A stretch of DNA of 64,000 nucleotides from Silvimonas terrae (GCF_014202765.1 NZ_JACHHN010000006.1:1-64000), one strand, 5' to 3'. Counted from the stretch's first letter, positions 1 through 10,998 are shown. Numbers and translations: made by a program. The notes: generated by a model not told the origin, from the letters alone.

Positions 1-130
1 CCCTGCGCTTCTCGTGAGGGCCGGCTGGCTCCAGGGAACTCGCTACGCTCAAACACCCTTACGCCGAAACCCCGGCCCTCCCTGCGATGCTCGGCACTGT
101 CGGAGGGGAGGTATGTCAAAAGCAACGGCA
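1..130 (+). repeat. Structured long repeat, copy A (cut by window edge)
   Basis: 3' half of the long repeat family described under findings; its 5' half lies before the window. It shows the family landmarks: CCCTGCGCTTCTCG, a 9-bp long-range stem (GAGGGCCGG at 16-24 with CCGGCCCTC at 72-80), a small hairpin GCTACGC, and the end motif GGAGGGGAGG followed by CAAAAGCAAC. The stem sequence differs from the other copies but still pairs perfectly. No gene is supported anywhere in 1-998; the open frames here are low-complexity translations of repeats. Confidence 0.8.
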
Positions 131-146
131 ACATCAAAAACCAAAA

Positions 147-200
147 CAAAAACAAAAACAAAAACAAAAACAAAAACAAAAACAAAAACAAAAACAAAAA
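147..200 (+). repeat. Hexanucleotide microsatellite (CAAAAA)9
   Basis: Nine perfect head-to-tail copies of CAAAAA. The tract begins just after the AAAGCAAC tail of repeat copy A and ends in CAACCCCAACCC, the tail seen in other copies, so it looks like slippage expansion of the element tail. Confidence 0.95.
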
Positions 201-262
201 CAACCCCAACCCAACCCCGCAAACCGTCTGCTCGCAAGAACGGTTCACCAAGCCCACCACTT

Positions 263-291
263 CGTCATTCCGGCCCTGAGCCGGAATCCAG
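263..291 (+). repeat. Short palindromic repeat, CGTCATTCC family
   Basis: Imperfect palindrome beginning CGTCATTCCGGC and ending GCCGGAATCCAG. One of nine members in the window (others at 439, 32562, 37902, 38259, 53089, 53582, 58637 and 60922). The inner stem varies but stays paired. Confidence 0.85.
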
Positions 292-438
292 TCCGCAGCC
301 CAACGGGCTGCCTATGGTTGCGACCCCGCTGCAACTGCCATCTGGTAAGAGCAAGTGTCACTGTGGGGGTACCGGCACGCTCCCGATTCATCCATGGCTA
401 CAAACCGGTATCAGCGCCTGCGGCGCAAGTATTTTGAA

Positions 439-467
439 CTGGATTCCGGCTCAAGGCCGGAATGACG
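439..467 (-). repeat. Short palindromic repeat, CGTCATTCC family (inverted)
   Basis: Reverse-oriented member of the CGTCATTCC/GGAATCCAG palindrome family, facing the copy at 263-291. The pair brackets about 150 bp with no recognisable gene. Confidence 0.85.
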
Positions 468-492
468 AGTCAGTGGGATGCGCGTTGAATTG

Positions 493-572
<80 letters not shown>

Positions 573-614
573 CGTTGCCGTTGGTTTGGATTTTGGGGTT
601 GTAGTTGCTGTTGT

Positions 615-825
615 CTTTGATGTTCTCCCCCCATCAAAGCCCAGCGCCGAAGGAGTGGAGGGAGACCCCAGGCTCCCGACCGACTGAGGGAAGCCCGGAG
701 GGCCGCCAGGCTGGGGTCGCCTTTCTTTGCCTACTTTCTTTGGCGAAGCAAAGAAAGTAGGGTGCTCCCGCCACCGCGGGTATCAAATGCTTTTAAAAGA
801 CCCGCGCCGCAAGGCGCTAACACGC
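615..825 (-). repeat. Structured long repeat, copy B (minus strand, variant 3' half)
   Basis: On the minus strand this reads GTTAGCGCC...GGCGCG, then the CCCGC-GGTG-GCGGG hairpin (767-780) and a long hairpin CCTACTTTCTTTG/CAAAGAAAGTAGG (730-761). The latter pairs CCTAC with GTAGG where other copies pair GTTAC with GTAAC. The 3' half diverges from the other copies but has its own stem, GACCCCAG (664-671) with CTGGGGTC (711-718). It converges on copy A. Confidence 0.75.
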
Positions 826-911
826 TTTCCCAACCCTCAGAGGCACAGACCACCAAGCCACCTTCTGGTGCACCCCCCTCTACCACCTCCCCCCACCGTC
901 CATGCCCCAAC

Positions 912-943
912 AAAAAGCCCCCAAGGTCTCCCAAGGGGGCTTT
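912..943 (-). terminator. Rho-independent terminator of ubiK
   Basis: On the minus strand AAAGCCCCC and GGGGGCTTT form a 9-bp stem (914-922 with 935-943) with a 12-nt loop, followed by TTTTTG. It lies about 55 bp past the ubiK stop codon. Confidence 0.75.
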
Positions 944-947
944 CTGA

Positions 948-1880
<933 letters not shown>

Positions 1881-1915
1881 GCCAATCAAGAAAAATACGG
1901 GAAGGAGATGACCCG

Positions 1916-3373
1916 ATGAAGAAATTACTTGCGATGTTCGCAATGCTGGGCGCGATGTGTATGGCCGCCCCCAGCTTTGCCGACGATGCTTCTGCTGCGG
2001 CCCCGGCGTCTGACGCTGCCGCTGTGGTGGCTTCTGACGCCTCTGCTGCCGCGCCGGCCCCGGCCGCTGCAGTGAGTTCCGACGCTTCGGCCGCTGCCGC
2101 TTCTGCACCCGCAGCAGCCCCGGCGCCGACTGCGCCTTTCAGTGTTGATTCTTCCAAGATCAGCGGTGGCGATACCGCATGGATGCTGACTTCCACGGCG
2201 CTGGTGTTGTTCATGACCATCCCGGGCCTGGCGCTGTTCTACGCCGGCATGGTGCGCAAGAAGAACGTGCTGGCCACCGTGATGCAAAGCTTTGCCATCA
2301 CTTGCCTGATCACGATCATCTGGGTGGTGATTGGTTACTCGCTGGCCTTCACGCCGGGTAACAGCTTCATTGGCGGGTTCTCTCGCGTGCTGTTGTCGGG
2401 TATGAACTACATCAAGGGTGCTAACGCAACCACGCTGACCGTCAGCCATCTGGCCACGACGATCCCGGAATCGGTGTACATGGTCTATCAAATGACCTTC
2501 GCCATCATCACGCCGGCCCTGATCACCGGTGCGTTTGCTGACCGTATGAAGTTCTCTGCCATGCTGGTATTCATGGCCCTGTGGTCCATCATTGTCTACG
2601 CTCCGATCGCTCACATGGTGTGGGAACCGACGGGCTGGTTGGCAACCGCAGGCATCCTGGACTTTGCTGGCGGTACTGTGGTGCACATCAACGCCGGTGT
2701 CGCCGGTCTGGTATGTGCCCTGGTGCTGGGCAAGCGCGTGGGCTTTGGCAAAGAAGCCATGGCACCGCACAACCTGGTGCTGTCGCTGATCGGTGCTTCC
2801 ATGCTGTGGGTGGGCTGGTTCGGCTTCAACGCCGGCTCTGCAGTGGCTGCTGATGGCCGCGCCGGTTTCGCCATGATGACTACGCAAGTTGCCACCGCCA
2901 TGGCTGCACTGGGCTGGCTGTTTGCCGAGTGGGTTGCCAAGGGCAAGCCATCCGTCCTGGGCATCATCTCTGGCGCTGTGGCAGGTCTGGTTGCCATCAC
3001 TCCGGCCTCTGGCTTCGTGGGTGTCGGTGGTGCGCTGATCATTGGTCTGCTGGCTGGTGTGGTGTGCTTCTGGTCCGCCACATGGCTCAAGCACAAGCTC
3101 GGTTACGACGACTCCCTGGATGCCTTTGGCGTGCACGGTGTGGGCGGTATCCTGGGTGCGGTGTTGACTGGTGTGTTCGCAGTGAAAGATATCGGTGGCG
3201 CTGACGGCAACGTGATTCTGCAGATCAAGGGTGTATTGACCACCGTGATCTACAGTGGCGTGCTGACCTTTGTCCTGCTGAAGATTATTGATGTTGTGAT
3301 CGGCCTGCGCGTGACTGAAGAAGAAGAACGCGAAGGTCTGGATGTGGCCCTGCACGGTGAACGTGTGGAGTAA
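1916..3373 (+). CDS. amtB: Ammonium transporter AmtB with Ala-rich N-terminal extension
   Basis: 485-residue Amt/Rh ammonium channel of the inner membrane. Residues 1-22 are a signal peptide (ends PSFADD). Residues 23-75 are a low-complexity Ala/Ser/Asp/Pro segment not seen in classical AmtB, and the core starts at DTAWML. The core keeps the twin-His pore residues (AGGTVVHINAG and AFGVHGVGG) and the cytoplasmic C-terminal tail used by GlnK. The start has GGAG at the expected distance. It is co-transcribed with glnK and ends at the terminator at 3430. Confidence 0.95.
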   Translation: MKKLLAMFAMLGAMCMAAPSFADDASAAAPASDAAAVVASDASAAAPAPAAAVSSDASAAAASAPAAAPAPTAPFSVDSSKISGGDTAWMLTSTALVLFMTIPGLALFYAGMVRKKNVLATVMQSFAITCLITIIWVVIGYSLAFTPGNSFIGGFSRVLLSGMNYIKGANATTLTVSHLATTIPESVYMVYQMTFAIITPALITGAFADRMKFSAMLVFMALWSIIVYAPIAHMVWEPTGWLATAGILDFAGGTVVHINAGVAGLVCALVLGKRVGFGKEAMAPHNLVLSLIGASMLWVGWFGFNAGSAVAADGRAGFAMMTTQVATAMAALGWLFAEWVAKGKPSVLGIISGAVAGLVAITPASGFVGVGGALIIGLLAGVVCFWSATWLKHKLGYDDSLDAFGVHGVGGILGAVLTGVFAVKDIGGADGNVILQIKGVLTTVIYSGVLTFVLLKIIDVVIGLRVTEEEEREGLDVALHGERVE

Positions 3374-3429
3374 AACCAGAACAAGACAAAACACATCCGC
3401 TTGGTCGTAAAGAGCAGAGTCGTACCTTC

Positions 3430-3457
3430 AACCCGCCGCAAGGCGGGTTCTTTTTTT
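3430..3457 (+). terminator. Terminator of glnK-amtB
   Basis: Perfect 8-bp stem AACCCGCC/GGCGGGTT with a GCAA tetraloop followed by CTTTTTTT, 56 bp after the amtB stop codon. Confidence 0.9.
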
Positions 3458-3477
3458 GCAGCGTGGCCCGCACTGGT

Positions 3478-3507
3478 AAAAAAACGCCCCGCGGTCTGGC
3501 GGGGCGT
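3478..3507 (-). terminator. Terminator of the Nramp-family gene
   Basis: Minus strand: ACGCCCCGC, short loop, GCGGGGCGT, then a run of seven T. It sits 20 bp past the stop codon of the gene at 3528 and faces the amtB terminator. Confidence 0.85.
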
Positions 3508-3527
3508 CGGGCTGGTCCAATGCAGGC

Positions 3528-5147
3528 TCAATGCAGCGCCATTTGCGCCACTTTCCACACGGTCATCAAGAGGGCAATCAACAGATACGCCCGCAGCACC
3601 CCCATCCACAACGTATTGCGCCGGGACAGCACCATGGGTTTGAGTGCCGACAACGGCGGCATGCGCCATGCATAGCGTGCCTTGTCGGTAAGCACGGCTG
3701 GCTTGTGATCGCTGAGGGCGTCTTCCCGCGCATGGATCACATTGACCGCCAGTGCGACCACCAGACCAATGACCCCGCCAAAGATCAATGTGTTGACGAT
3801 GGTCTGTTCCGGCATATCCGGAAACAACACGGCCGCCACCAGAATCACCGATAACAACACCAGCGCCGCAACGACCACCGCCGTTAACAGATTGGTCAGC
3901 CGGCTATTAACCCACGGCCCCAACACCTCCCGGTCGTTGCACAGAATCAGCAAGAACACCGACGCGCTGGGCAGCAGCACCCCGGCCAGCGTCTGGACTG
4001 CGTTGGTCAGCAGACCCAGTGGCACACCCGGGATCAGCACCAATGCCGCCGCCAGTGCAATCAGACCGCAGTAAAACAGGTAGAAGCCTTTGGCGTCGCC
4101 CGGCTTGCGGTGTAGTGAATGCTTGAGGTTGAGCACGTCCCCCATGGCATAGGCGGTAGAGAGCGAAACCGCCATGGCGCCAATCAGGCTGGCATCAATC
4201 AGGGCAATGGCAAACAGTACGCCGGGAAGTCGGCCGTAGTGCTCGCCCAAAGCTTTGGCGACCGCGCCTGCATCGGTGAACTGGCCAAATTCCGGGCGGC
4301 CAGCGAACAGATGGGCACTGAAGGCAATCATGGCGACGGCGCCAATAATGACCAGCGCAATGCCCAGCCACAGATCTGCCCGTTCGTACTTGATAAAACG
4401 CGGCGTAATACGCTTGTCGATCACATAGCTTTGCTGGAAAAACAACTGCCAGGGCGCCACCGTGGTCCCGACGATAGCAATAATCAGCAGCATGATTTCG
4501 CTGAGCTTGCCAGCGGGCAGTTGCGGCACCACAAAGTCATGCGCGACCTGGCCCAGCGGCGGATGCACAATCACAAAGATCGGCACCAGCAGCAGACTGG
4601 CAAACACCAGCACCATGGACATCCGTTCAAAGCGACGAAAATCCCCAGTGCCAGCCGCCGCCATAATAGCCAGCGCAGACAGAATCACCCCTGGCACTTT
4701 GGGCATACCCAGGTAATCCAGACCCAGACTGATCCCGATGAACTCGGTCACAATGGTCAGCGCGTTGAGCAAAAACAGATCCACCACGCTGAACGCACCC
4801 CAGAACTTGCCGAAGCGCTCAAAGATCAGCCGGGCGTGACCGACGCCGGTCACTGCGCCCAACCGCAGCACCATTTCCTGGTTCACATACAGCACGGGAA
4901 TCAGCAAGGCCAGCGTCCATAGCAGACTGGTGCCATAGTTCTGGCCCGCTTGGGCGTAGGTGGAAAAAGCGCCGGCATCGTTGTCACCGACCATGACGAT
5001 CAGACCAGGCCCCAGAATGGCCAGCAAGGTACGCAGACGCTGCGCCCAGGTTTTGCGAGAGGCCACGTCGCCGTGGCGGATGGTGCCGAAAGCACCTTTG
5101 ATATCACCGACATGGGCGCTATCGAGCACCGCTTGTTGTTCAGTCAT
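3528..5147 (-). CDS. Nramp-family divalent metal transporter (variant motifs)
   Basis: 539-residue integral membrane protein with 11-12 hydrophobic segments and Nramp (MntH-like) architecture, a presumed proton-coupled divalent cation importer. Canonical Nramps have DPGN in TM1 and MPH in TM6. Here TM1 reads GDNDAGAF (residues 54-61; Asp57 kept, Pro and Asn replaced by Ala) and TM6 reads TTVAPW (228-233; Met replaced by Ala, His by Trp). Loss of the soft-metal methionine resembles Nramp-related Mg2+ transporters, so Mn2+/Fe2+ specificity should not be assumed. An ATG at 5147 follows a small ORF at 5208-5327. Confidence 0.85.
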   Translation of the reverse strand: MTEQQAVLDSAHVGDIKGAFGTIRHGDVASRKTWAQRLRTLLAILGPGLIVMVGDNDAGAFSTYAQAGQNYGTSLLWTLALLIPVLYVNQEMVLRLGAVTGVGHARLIFERFGKFWGAFSVVDLFLLNALTIVTEFIGISLGLDYLGMPKVPGVILSALAIMAAAGTGDFRRFERMSMVLVFASLLLVPIFVIVHPPLGQVAHDFVVPQLPAGKLSEIMLLIIAIVGTTVAPWQLFFQQSYVIDKRITPRFIKYERADLWLGIALVIIGAVAMIAFSAHLFAGRPEFGQFTDAGAVAKALGEHYGRLPGVLFAIALIDASLIGAMAVSLSTAYAMGDVLNLKHSLHRKPGDAKGFYLFYCGLIALAAALVLIPGVPLGLLTNAVQTLAGVLLPSASVFLLILCNDREVLGPWVNSRLTNLLTAVVVAALVLLSVILVAAVLFPDMPEQTIVNTLIFGGVIGLVVALAVNVIHAREDALSDHKPAVLTDKARYAWRMPPLSALKPMVLSRRNTLWMGVLRAYLLIALLMTVWKVAQMALH

Positions 5148-5207
5148 GTCGTGTACTCCTGCGTTTTTGTGTTTTTCTGGTGGGCCGCACTGGCGCGGCC
5201 CGGCGGG

Positions 5208-5327
5208 TCAAGCGCGGCGCAGCCAGCGGCGGATCCGTTGCCCCAGGGGCAGGCGGGTCTGAATGGCAGCAGCGGGATGGATGTGTTCGGGCCGTTTGAA
5301 ATCGGCCAGTGGCAGAGCGAAGAACAT
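5208..5327 (-). CDS. Small ORF upstream of the Nramp gene (39 aa)
   Basis: 39-residue ORF beginning MFFALPLADF and ending RIRRWLRRA. It has a strong ribosome site (CAGGAG, 7 bases before the ATG), a hydrophobic start and a strongly basic C-terminus. It lies 60 bp before the Nramp gene on the same strand, so it would be on the same transcript. It could be a leader peptide that senses translation or a small accessory protein of the transporter; I do not recognise a family. There is no proline run of the MgtL type. Confidence 0.5.
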   Translation of the reverse strand: MFFALPLADFKRPEHIHPAAAIQTRLPLGQRIRRWLRRA

Positions 5328-5823
5328 GGCACTACTCCTGAATCAGGTACGACCAAGGGGTCGCGTTCAGGCGCAGCAGGCAGGTGAGCAGGAAAGCCGG
5401 ACGAAGCGCGCTAGCGTGGGCTCCTTCCAGATGGTATGCACACCCGCCCTGCTGCCGTCACGCGGGGCAGGTTGGGTAAACAAGATCGACTGTCGTCGGA
5501 CATGGGACATGCTCCGGTTCGTGAATCACACACGCAGGTTGTGGCCGTGCCTTGCCGCAGTGGCAAAGCCAAGCAGGACACGTGCGCAGCGGCCGCGCTT
5601 TGCAATGGGCGCGGACATGCTGCGCAACACCAGCGCAGACCAGGGGTCAACAATAATCAGTGGGATGTACAAGCCGGCGGCTGAAGGCCGCTGGCATGGC
5701 ATACCGTTGCGCGGATCGGCAACAGCACGCCAGAAAGGAGGGGGGTGCGTAGCCGGATTAGCGCGTCATTAACGCGGGACGACTGGGGGTTTCCAAGGCG
5801 GTTGGGCCTCAAAGTATGAAAAC
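5328..5823 (-). other. Long untranslated leader of the Nramp transcript
   Basis: About 500 bp without a convincing gene, between the predicted promoter (5831-5859) and the small ORF. It is GC-rich with several inverted segments. I looked for M-box, yybP-ykoY and NiCo riboswitch cores and found none. The piece around 5520-5600 vaguely resembles parts of a cobalamin riboswitch, but the B12 box is not there. The length alone suggests post-initiation control. Confidence 0.4.
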
Positions 5824-5830
5824 GGCGCCA

Positions 5831-5859
5831 TTGTTATCCCGGTGCCATAAAAGCGTCAA
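5831..5859 (-). promoter_or_regulatory. Predicted sigma-70 promoter of the Nramp operon
   Basis: Minus strand TTGACG, 17-bp spacer, TAACAA. The -35 is close to consensus and the -10 is weak. It would start near 5824, giving a leader of about 500 nt. Confidence 0.45.
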
Positions 5860-6007
5860 CGCGTTTTTTGTGCGTGTGGCGTGAGAGATATCCGGCGCCA
5901 GATAGGCAGGCGAGTTGTTTATATATCGGCGTTATGTTCGGTAAACTTGCAGCCAAAAGCAGGCTATGTGCTGCCATCATCAAATGATGTGCAAAGGTGG
6001 GCGCCGC

Positions 6008-6050
6008 AAAAAAGCCGCAAGGTACGCGGTCAGGCGTAGGTTTGCGGCTT
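6008..6050 (-). terminator. Terminator of the nucleoside operon
   Basis: Minus strand AAGCCGCAA (6042-6050) pairs with TTGCGGCTT (6012-6020), followed by a T run. It is 31 bp past the udp stop codon. Confidence 0.8.
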
Positions 6051-6080
6051 TGTGCTGAGACGGATTTGTCAGGCCAGGGG

Positions 6081-6854
6081 TCAGATCAGATGACGAGCGG
6101 CCTCAATCGCAATGGCCACCGAATCACTTTCCGTCTTCTTCATGGTCTCGGCGTTGGGAATTTCCTGCTGGGTACGGTTGACGATCACGCCGGCAATCAT
6201 GCCCGCACGCAGGCCCAGTGCAGCACACATGGTCAGCAGCGTGGCCGATTCCATCTCGTAATTCATGACGTGCAGCGCCTGCCATTGCTGCATGCTGCCT
6301 TCCCATTCCTTGTTCACGCGGCCAGAAAAGGTGTCGTAGCGTTCCTGGCCAGGATAGAAGGTGTCAGAGGACGCCGTAATGCCGACGTGTGCTGTCGTGC
6401 CTTTGGCTTTGGCACCAGCAACCAGCGCCGTGGTGCAGTCAAAGTCAGCGACGGCAGGGTAAGCGGCCGGTGCAAAGTGGTAGCTGGCACCATCAAGCCG
6501 TACCGACCCCGTGGTGATCAGCACATCCCCCACATTGATATGGGGCTGGATCGCACCGGTGGTGCCGACGCGCAAAAAGGTGCGAACCCCCAGCTGCGCC
6601 AGTTCTTCCACGGCAATGGAGGTCGACGGGCCACCAATGCCGGTAGAACACACCACCACCGGTTTACCGTCCAGCTCGCCCAGCCAGGAATTGAATTCGC
6701 GGTGGCTGGCCAGGGGTTGCGGGTTCTGCATCAGTTCTGCAATGCGCTGGCTGCGGGCCGGGTCGCCCGGCACGATGGCCAGCGTTGCACCCTTGAGCAT
6801 GGCTTTGGTCAATCCGAGGTGGAACACTTCGGACTGGGTATGGGTTTGCGACAT
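6081..6854 (-). CDS. udp: Uridine phosphorylase
   Basis: 257-residue homolog of E. coli Udp, cleaving uridine (and deoxyuridine) with phosphate to uracil and (deoxy)ribose-1-phosphate in the cytosol. Near-identical signature stretches are visible: [53 protein letters not shown] and [11 protein letters not shown] chose the ATG at 6854 (AAGGA seven bases before it, family-like N-terminus) over a GTG nine codons upstream. It is the last gene of the nucleoside operon, 48 bp after cdd, followed by the terminator at 6008. Confidence 0.95.
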   Translation of the reverse strand: MSQTHTQSEVFHLGLTKAMLKGATLAIVPGDPARSQRIAELMQNPQPLASHREFNSWLGELDGKPVVVCSTGIGGPSTSIAVEELAQLGVRTFLRVGTTGAIQPHINVGDVLITTGSVRLDGASYHFAPAAYPAVADFDCTTALVAGAKAKGTTAHVGITASSDTFYPGQERYDTFSGRVNKEWEGSMQQWQALHVMNYEMESATLLTMCAALGLRAGMIAGVIVNRTQQEIPNAETMKKTESDSVAIAIEAARHLI

Positions 6855-6902
6855 GAGTTGATCCTTGTCAGTCTGCTGCACGAGTCGGCGTAATGGGGCG
6901 GG

Positions 6903-7316
<414 letters not shown>

Positions 7317-7369
7317 TCAAATCGGAACCGGGCTCGGTGGTCAGTAGCCGGTTATCAGTGATGGGTAGG

Positions 7370-8689
7370 CTAATGAATAAGCTGCTGGATCACTGGTGGC
7401 AATTGGGGGGGCGTATCCGTAATGGTGTAGGCGGCGATGACGTCTGCCATGGCATTGCGGGCGCTGTTTTCATTGTGGGCATGCACCAGCGCAAGCGGCT
7501 GGCCGGGTTCCACCCGAGCGCCCAGTTCTGCCAGTTCAGTCAGACCCACCGCAAAGTCGATCCGGTCTGCCGGCAAACGGCGACCACCGCCCAGGTTGAC
7601 CACCGTCAAACCCAGCGCGCGGCAGTCGATATTGCTGATGTAACCGGTTCGCGTGGCGATCACCGGCACCTGGGTGCGTGACTGGGCCAGACACTGATCG
7701 GGCGTTTCCAGCAGGTTGGCCGGCCCACCCAGCGCGGACACCATGCGGGCAAAGCGTTCGGCAGCCGCGCCGGTATCAAGGCTGTGCAGCAGTTTGTCGC
7801 GTGCCTCTGCCGCATTGGCAGCCAACCCGCCCAGCATCAGCATATGCGTGGCGAGTGTCAGCGTTACTTCGTGCAGCCGCGCAGGCCGGCTCTTGCCGGA
7901 CAGGTAATCAATGGCGCAGCGGATTTCCACCGCGTTACCCGCTGCCGGGGCCAAGGGCTGGCTCATATCGGTGATCAGCGCCGCCGTTTTAAGCCCGGCC
8001 CCGTTACCGACATCGACAATGCTGTGCGCCAGCGTCTGGGCTTTTTCCAGTGTTGCCATGAATGCGCCACTGCCGGTTTTGACATCCATGACCAGCGCTT
8101 GCAAACCCGCACACAACTTTTTGGACAGGATGGACGCGGTGATCATGGCCACCGATTCCACCGTCGCGGTGACGTCCCGTACGGCGTAGATGCGTTTGTC
8201 CGCTGGCGCCAGGTCTGAGGTCTGGCCGACGATGGCGAGGCCCGTCTCGCTGACAATGCGCTGCAAGCGTGGCAGATCGGGCGAAGTGTCATAGCCCGGG
8301 ATCGCTTCCAGCTTGTCCAGCGTGCCACCGGTATGGCCCAGCCCGCGGCCGGAAATCATCGGTACAAAGCCGCCGCAGGCCGCCACCATCGGCCCCAGCA
8401 GCAGGGACGTCACATCACCCACCCCACCGGTGGAGTGTTTGTCTACCACCGGGCCGGGCAGGTGCCATTGCGCCCAATCCATGGTTCGGCCGGAGTCGCG
8501 CATGGCCAGGGTGAGTGCTACCCGTTCATCCGTACTCATGCCATTGAAATAGACGGCCATGGCCAGCGCAGCAACCTGACCATCTGACACCGAACGATCC
8601 ACCACGCCACGGACAAAAAAGCTGATTTCTTCCGCGCTAAGGGCAATGTGGTCGCGCTTTTTGCGGATAATTTCCTGGGGTAAAAACAT
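7370..8689 (-). CDS. deoA: Thymidine phosphorylase
   Basis: 439-residue enzyme of nucleoside salvage, converting thymidine and phosphate to thymine and deoxyribose-1-phosphate. The signature [10 protein letters not shown] and the glycine-rich [14 protein letters not shown] segment are present, and length matches E. coli DeoA. The start at MFLPQEII matches family N-termini and has GAGG upstream; four extra codons could be read before it. It lies 44 bp after deoC on the same strand. Confidence 0.95.
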   Translation of the reverse strand: MFLPQEIIRKKRDHIALSAEEISFFVRGVVDRSVSDGQVAALAMAVYFNGMSTDERVALTLAMRDSGRTMDWAQWHLPGPVVDKHSTGGVGDVTSLLLGPMVAACGGFVPMISGRGLGHTGGTLDKLEAIPGYDTSPDLPRLQRIVSETGLAIVGQTSDLAPADKRIYAVRDVTATVESVAMITASILSKKLCAGLQALVMDVKTGSGAFMATLEKAQTLAHSIVDVGNGAGLKTAALITDMSQPLAPAAGNAVEIRCAIDYLSGKSRPARLHEVTLTLATHMLMLGGLAANAAEARDKLLHSLDTGAAAERFARMVSALGGPANLLETPDQCLAQSRTQVPVIATRTGYISNIDCRALGLTVVNLGGGRRLPADRIDFAVGLTELAELGARVEPGQPLALVHAHNENSARNAMADVIAAYTITDTPPQLPPVIQQLIH

Positions 8690-8733
8690 GATCGACCTCA
8701 ATCAATTAGAGCGCGCAGGCCGGACCGCCGCGT

Positions 8734-9510
8734 TCAGTAAGCTGAATTGCGGGTGGCGCCTGCGTCATGCCCCAGCGTGGTCAGCAAATTGCCGAGGAGA
8801 CTGGATGCACCAAAGCGGAAGGTGGCCGGTCTGGCCCAGTCTGGCCCCATGATGCGATCGGCCAGCGCCAGATACGCTGCAGCCTCGGTGGCGGTGCGTA
8901 CGCCGCCGGCCACCTTGAAACCTACCGGTTTGCCGGATTTGCGGATGGCTTCCAGCATGATCTCTGCCGTCTGCAAGGTGGCATTGACCGGCACCTTGCC
9001 GGTTGAAGTCTTGATGAAGTGTGCACCAGCCGCGATGGCGATCTCGCTGGCGCGCTTGATCAGTTGCGGCGCGGTCAGTTCTCCCGACTCAATGATCACC
9101 TTGAGCACTTTGTCGCCCACGGCAGTGCGACACATCGAGACCAGTTTGTGGCCCACCTCTTCATCGCCTGCCATCAGCGCGCGATAGGGGAAAACCACGT
9201 CCACTTCGTCCGCGCCCAGCAGCACGGCTTCGGCGGTTTCGCCGGCGGCGGCTTGCGGGTTGGCCTCGCCCGCCGGGAAATTGGTCACGGTCGCCACCGG
9301 AATACTCAAACCCCGGGCAGCCAGGGCTTCTTTGGCGGTGCGCACAAAGGGTGCATAGACACACAAAGCCGCGGGTGTGCCCAGCGGCGTGTCCGCTGCA
9401 GTGGCCAGGGCGCGGATGGAATCGTGCGTATCGGTGTCGTTCAGCGCGGTGAGGTCCATCAAATGCAGCGCGCGCAGCGCTGCTTCGGTCAGATGGTTGC
9501 GGTCGGTCAT
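8734..9510 (-). CDS. deoC: Deoxyribose-phosphate aldolase
   Basis: 258-residue class I aldolase that splits 2-deoxyribose-5-phosphate into glyceraldehyde-3-phosphate and acetaldehyde. The Schiff-base lysine is Lys167 in FIKTSTGK, and the second active-site lysine is in [10 protein letters not shown]. Length is that of the E. coli subgroup. The ATG at 9510 has GGAGG eight bases upstream, so the in-frame ATG seven codons earlier is not preferred. A phosphopentomutase gene (deoB) is not in this operon. Confidence 0.95.
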   Translation of the reverse strand: MTDRNHLTEAALRALHLMDLTALNDTDTHDSIRALATAADTPLGTPAALCVYAPFVRTAKEALAARGLSIPVATVTNFPAGEANPQAAAGETAEAVLLGADEVDVVFPYRALMAGDEEVGHKLVSMCRTAVGDKVLKVIIESGELTAPQLIKRASEIAIAAGAHFIKTSTGKVPVNATLQTAEIMLEAIRKSGKPVGFKVAGGVRTATEAAAYLALADRIMGPDWARPATFRFGASSLLGNLLTTLGHDAGATRNSAY

Positions 9511-9533
9511 GATTGCCTCCGGCGGGTACATGA

Positions 9534-10805
9534 TTACAAAGACAGGAAAATGCCGGCAATGGTTGCACTCATCAGGTTGGAGAGTGTGCCGGCGACCACC
9601 ACGCGCAGGCCATAGCGGGCTACCTCAGAGCGCCGCTCTGGTGCGACGGCGGAAAACCCGCCCGTCAGGATGGCGATGGATGAGAAATTGGCAAAGCCGC
9701 ACAGCGCAAACGACACGATCGCCAGGGTTTTGGGGTCCAGCACCGTCAGGCCGGCGGCGGCTACGCTGGTCGCGTCCTTCAGATAGGGTGCCAGCCCGAC
9801 ATAGGCCACAAACTCGTTCAGGATCATTTTCTGCCCCAGGAAATTGCCAGCCACCTGGGCGTGTTCCCACGGTACGCCAATCAGCCAGGCCAGGGGCGAA
9901 AACGCATAGCCCAGCAGGGCCTCCAGCGTCCATTGCGGGTGACCAAACCAGCCAAAGAATCCGCCCACAACGCCGTCCAGCAAGGCAATCAGGCCAATGA
10001 AGGCAATCAACATGGCCCCCACATTGAATGCAATCTGCAGGCCCACCTGCACGCCAGAGGCAGCGGCCTCAATGACATTGGCCGGACGATGTTCATCAAA
10101 ACCGACATTGTCGAACTCGACCGTACTGGGCCCGGTGGTGGGACAGATAATCTTGGCAAACAGCAAGCCGCCAGGAATAGCCATGAACGAGGCCGCCAGC
10201 AGGTATTCCATTTTCACGCCCAACCCGGCGTAACCCGCCAGCACCGAGCCCGCCACGGCGGCCATGCCGCTGGACATGACCGCAAACATTTCCGGCCCGT
10301 TCATTTGTTTGACGAAGGGTTTGACCACGGCCGGCATTTCGCTCTGGCCCAGAAAAATAGTGGTTGCCGCAGAAAACGATTCGATTTTGGAGACGCCGAT
10401 GATCTTCTGGAAAACGGTCCCCAGAATCAGCACGATCCAGCGCATAACACCGACGTAATACAAGACAGAGATCAGCGCAGTAACAAAAATGATCGCCGGC
10501 AACACGCGAAAGGCGAACACAAAACCACCATCGCCAAACACTTCAAACATCTTTTTGCTGACCAGGCCGCCAAACATGAACTCAATGCCGTGGCTACCGT
10601 AATCAAGCACGGCATTCACGGCATTGGCGGCACCGGCCAGAATGTCTTTGCCCACCGGCACAAACAGAATGAATGCCCCGATGGCAATCTGGGTCAAGAG
10701 CGCGGCAATGACCACACGCGGTTTGATCAAACGACGATTGTTGGAAACAGCAAATGCGATCAACAACAGAACCAGCATGCCTACAAGGCTGCGGATGATA
10801 TCCAT
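9534..10805 (-). CDS. nupX: NupC/NupX-type concentrative nucleoside transporter
   Basis: 423-residue CNT-family inner-membrane symporter that imports nucleosides with protons. It has an N-terminal helix, a gate domain with [19 protein letters not shown], the GQSEMPA substrate motif near residue 155, NEFVAY near 330 and a C-terminal [12 protein letters not shown] segment. Sequence and length are closest to E. coli NupX. As first gene of the minus-strand cluster it supplies substrate for Cdd, Udp, DeoA and DeoC. The assignment to NupX rather than NupC is by similarity of motifs only. Confidence 0.9.
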   Translation of the reverse strand: MDIIRSLVGMLVLLLIAFAVSNNRRLIKPRVVIAALLTQIAIGAFILFVPVGKDILAGAANAVNAVLDYGSHGIEFMFGGLVSKKMFEVFGDGGFVFAFRVLPAIIFVTALISVLYYVGVMRWIVLILGTVFQKIIGVSKIESFSAATTIFLGQSEMPAVVKPFVKQMNGPEMFAVMSSGMAAVAGSVLAGYAGLGVKMEYLLAASFMAIPGGLLFAKIICPTTGPSTVEFDNVGFDEHRPANVIEAAASGVQVGLQIAFNVGAMLIAFIGLIALLDGVVGGFFGWFGHPQWTLEALLGYAFSPLAWLIGVPWEHAQVAGNFLGQKMILNEFVAYVGLAPYLKDATSVAAAGLTVLDPKTLAIVSFALCGFANFSSIAILTGGFSAVAPERRSEVARYGLRVVVAGTLSNLMSATIAGIFLSL

Positions 10806-10998
10806 CTTGAAAGGTACCCCCGAAACGGCGTATCGAGATTGTTCTTTGCACCTGACCTGTCCGCTTGTGGCGGGGCCCGGTTATCCAGGAAACAGCTGAC
10901 CGCCCAATTTGATCGCGCGGGCGCGCGTCAGTATTGATGCGTATCCTGTTTTTGGCAGAAAAATCCCTGATATGCCAATCAGGTTTGTCCTGATGCGG
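10806..10998 (-). other. Upstream region of the nucleoside operon
   Basis: About 190 bp between the nupX-like start and the tandem arrays. It must hold the operon promoter, but I could not pick a convincing -35/-10 pair or a DeoR/CytR-type operator by eye. Confidence 0.4.

Noticed and set aside
1925-3394. 489-codon open frame antisense to amtB
   Set aside because: It is His/Gln-rich shadow sequence produced by codon bias of amtB; no ribosome site or domain.
5400-5640. Possible cobalamin riboswitch in the Nramp leader (minus strand GCCACTGCGGCAAGGC and a CCGGAG piece)
   Set aside because: The B12 box is poorly matched and the GGGAA/GGTG core is not convincing; a GC-rich chance match is more likely.
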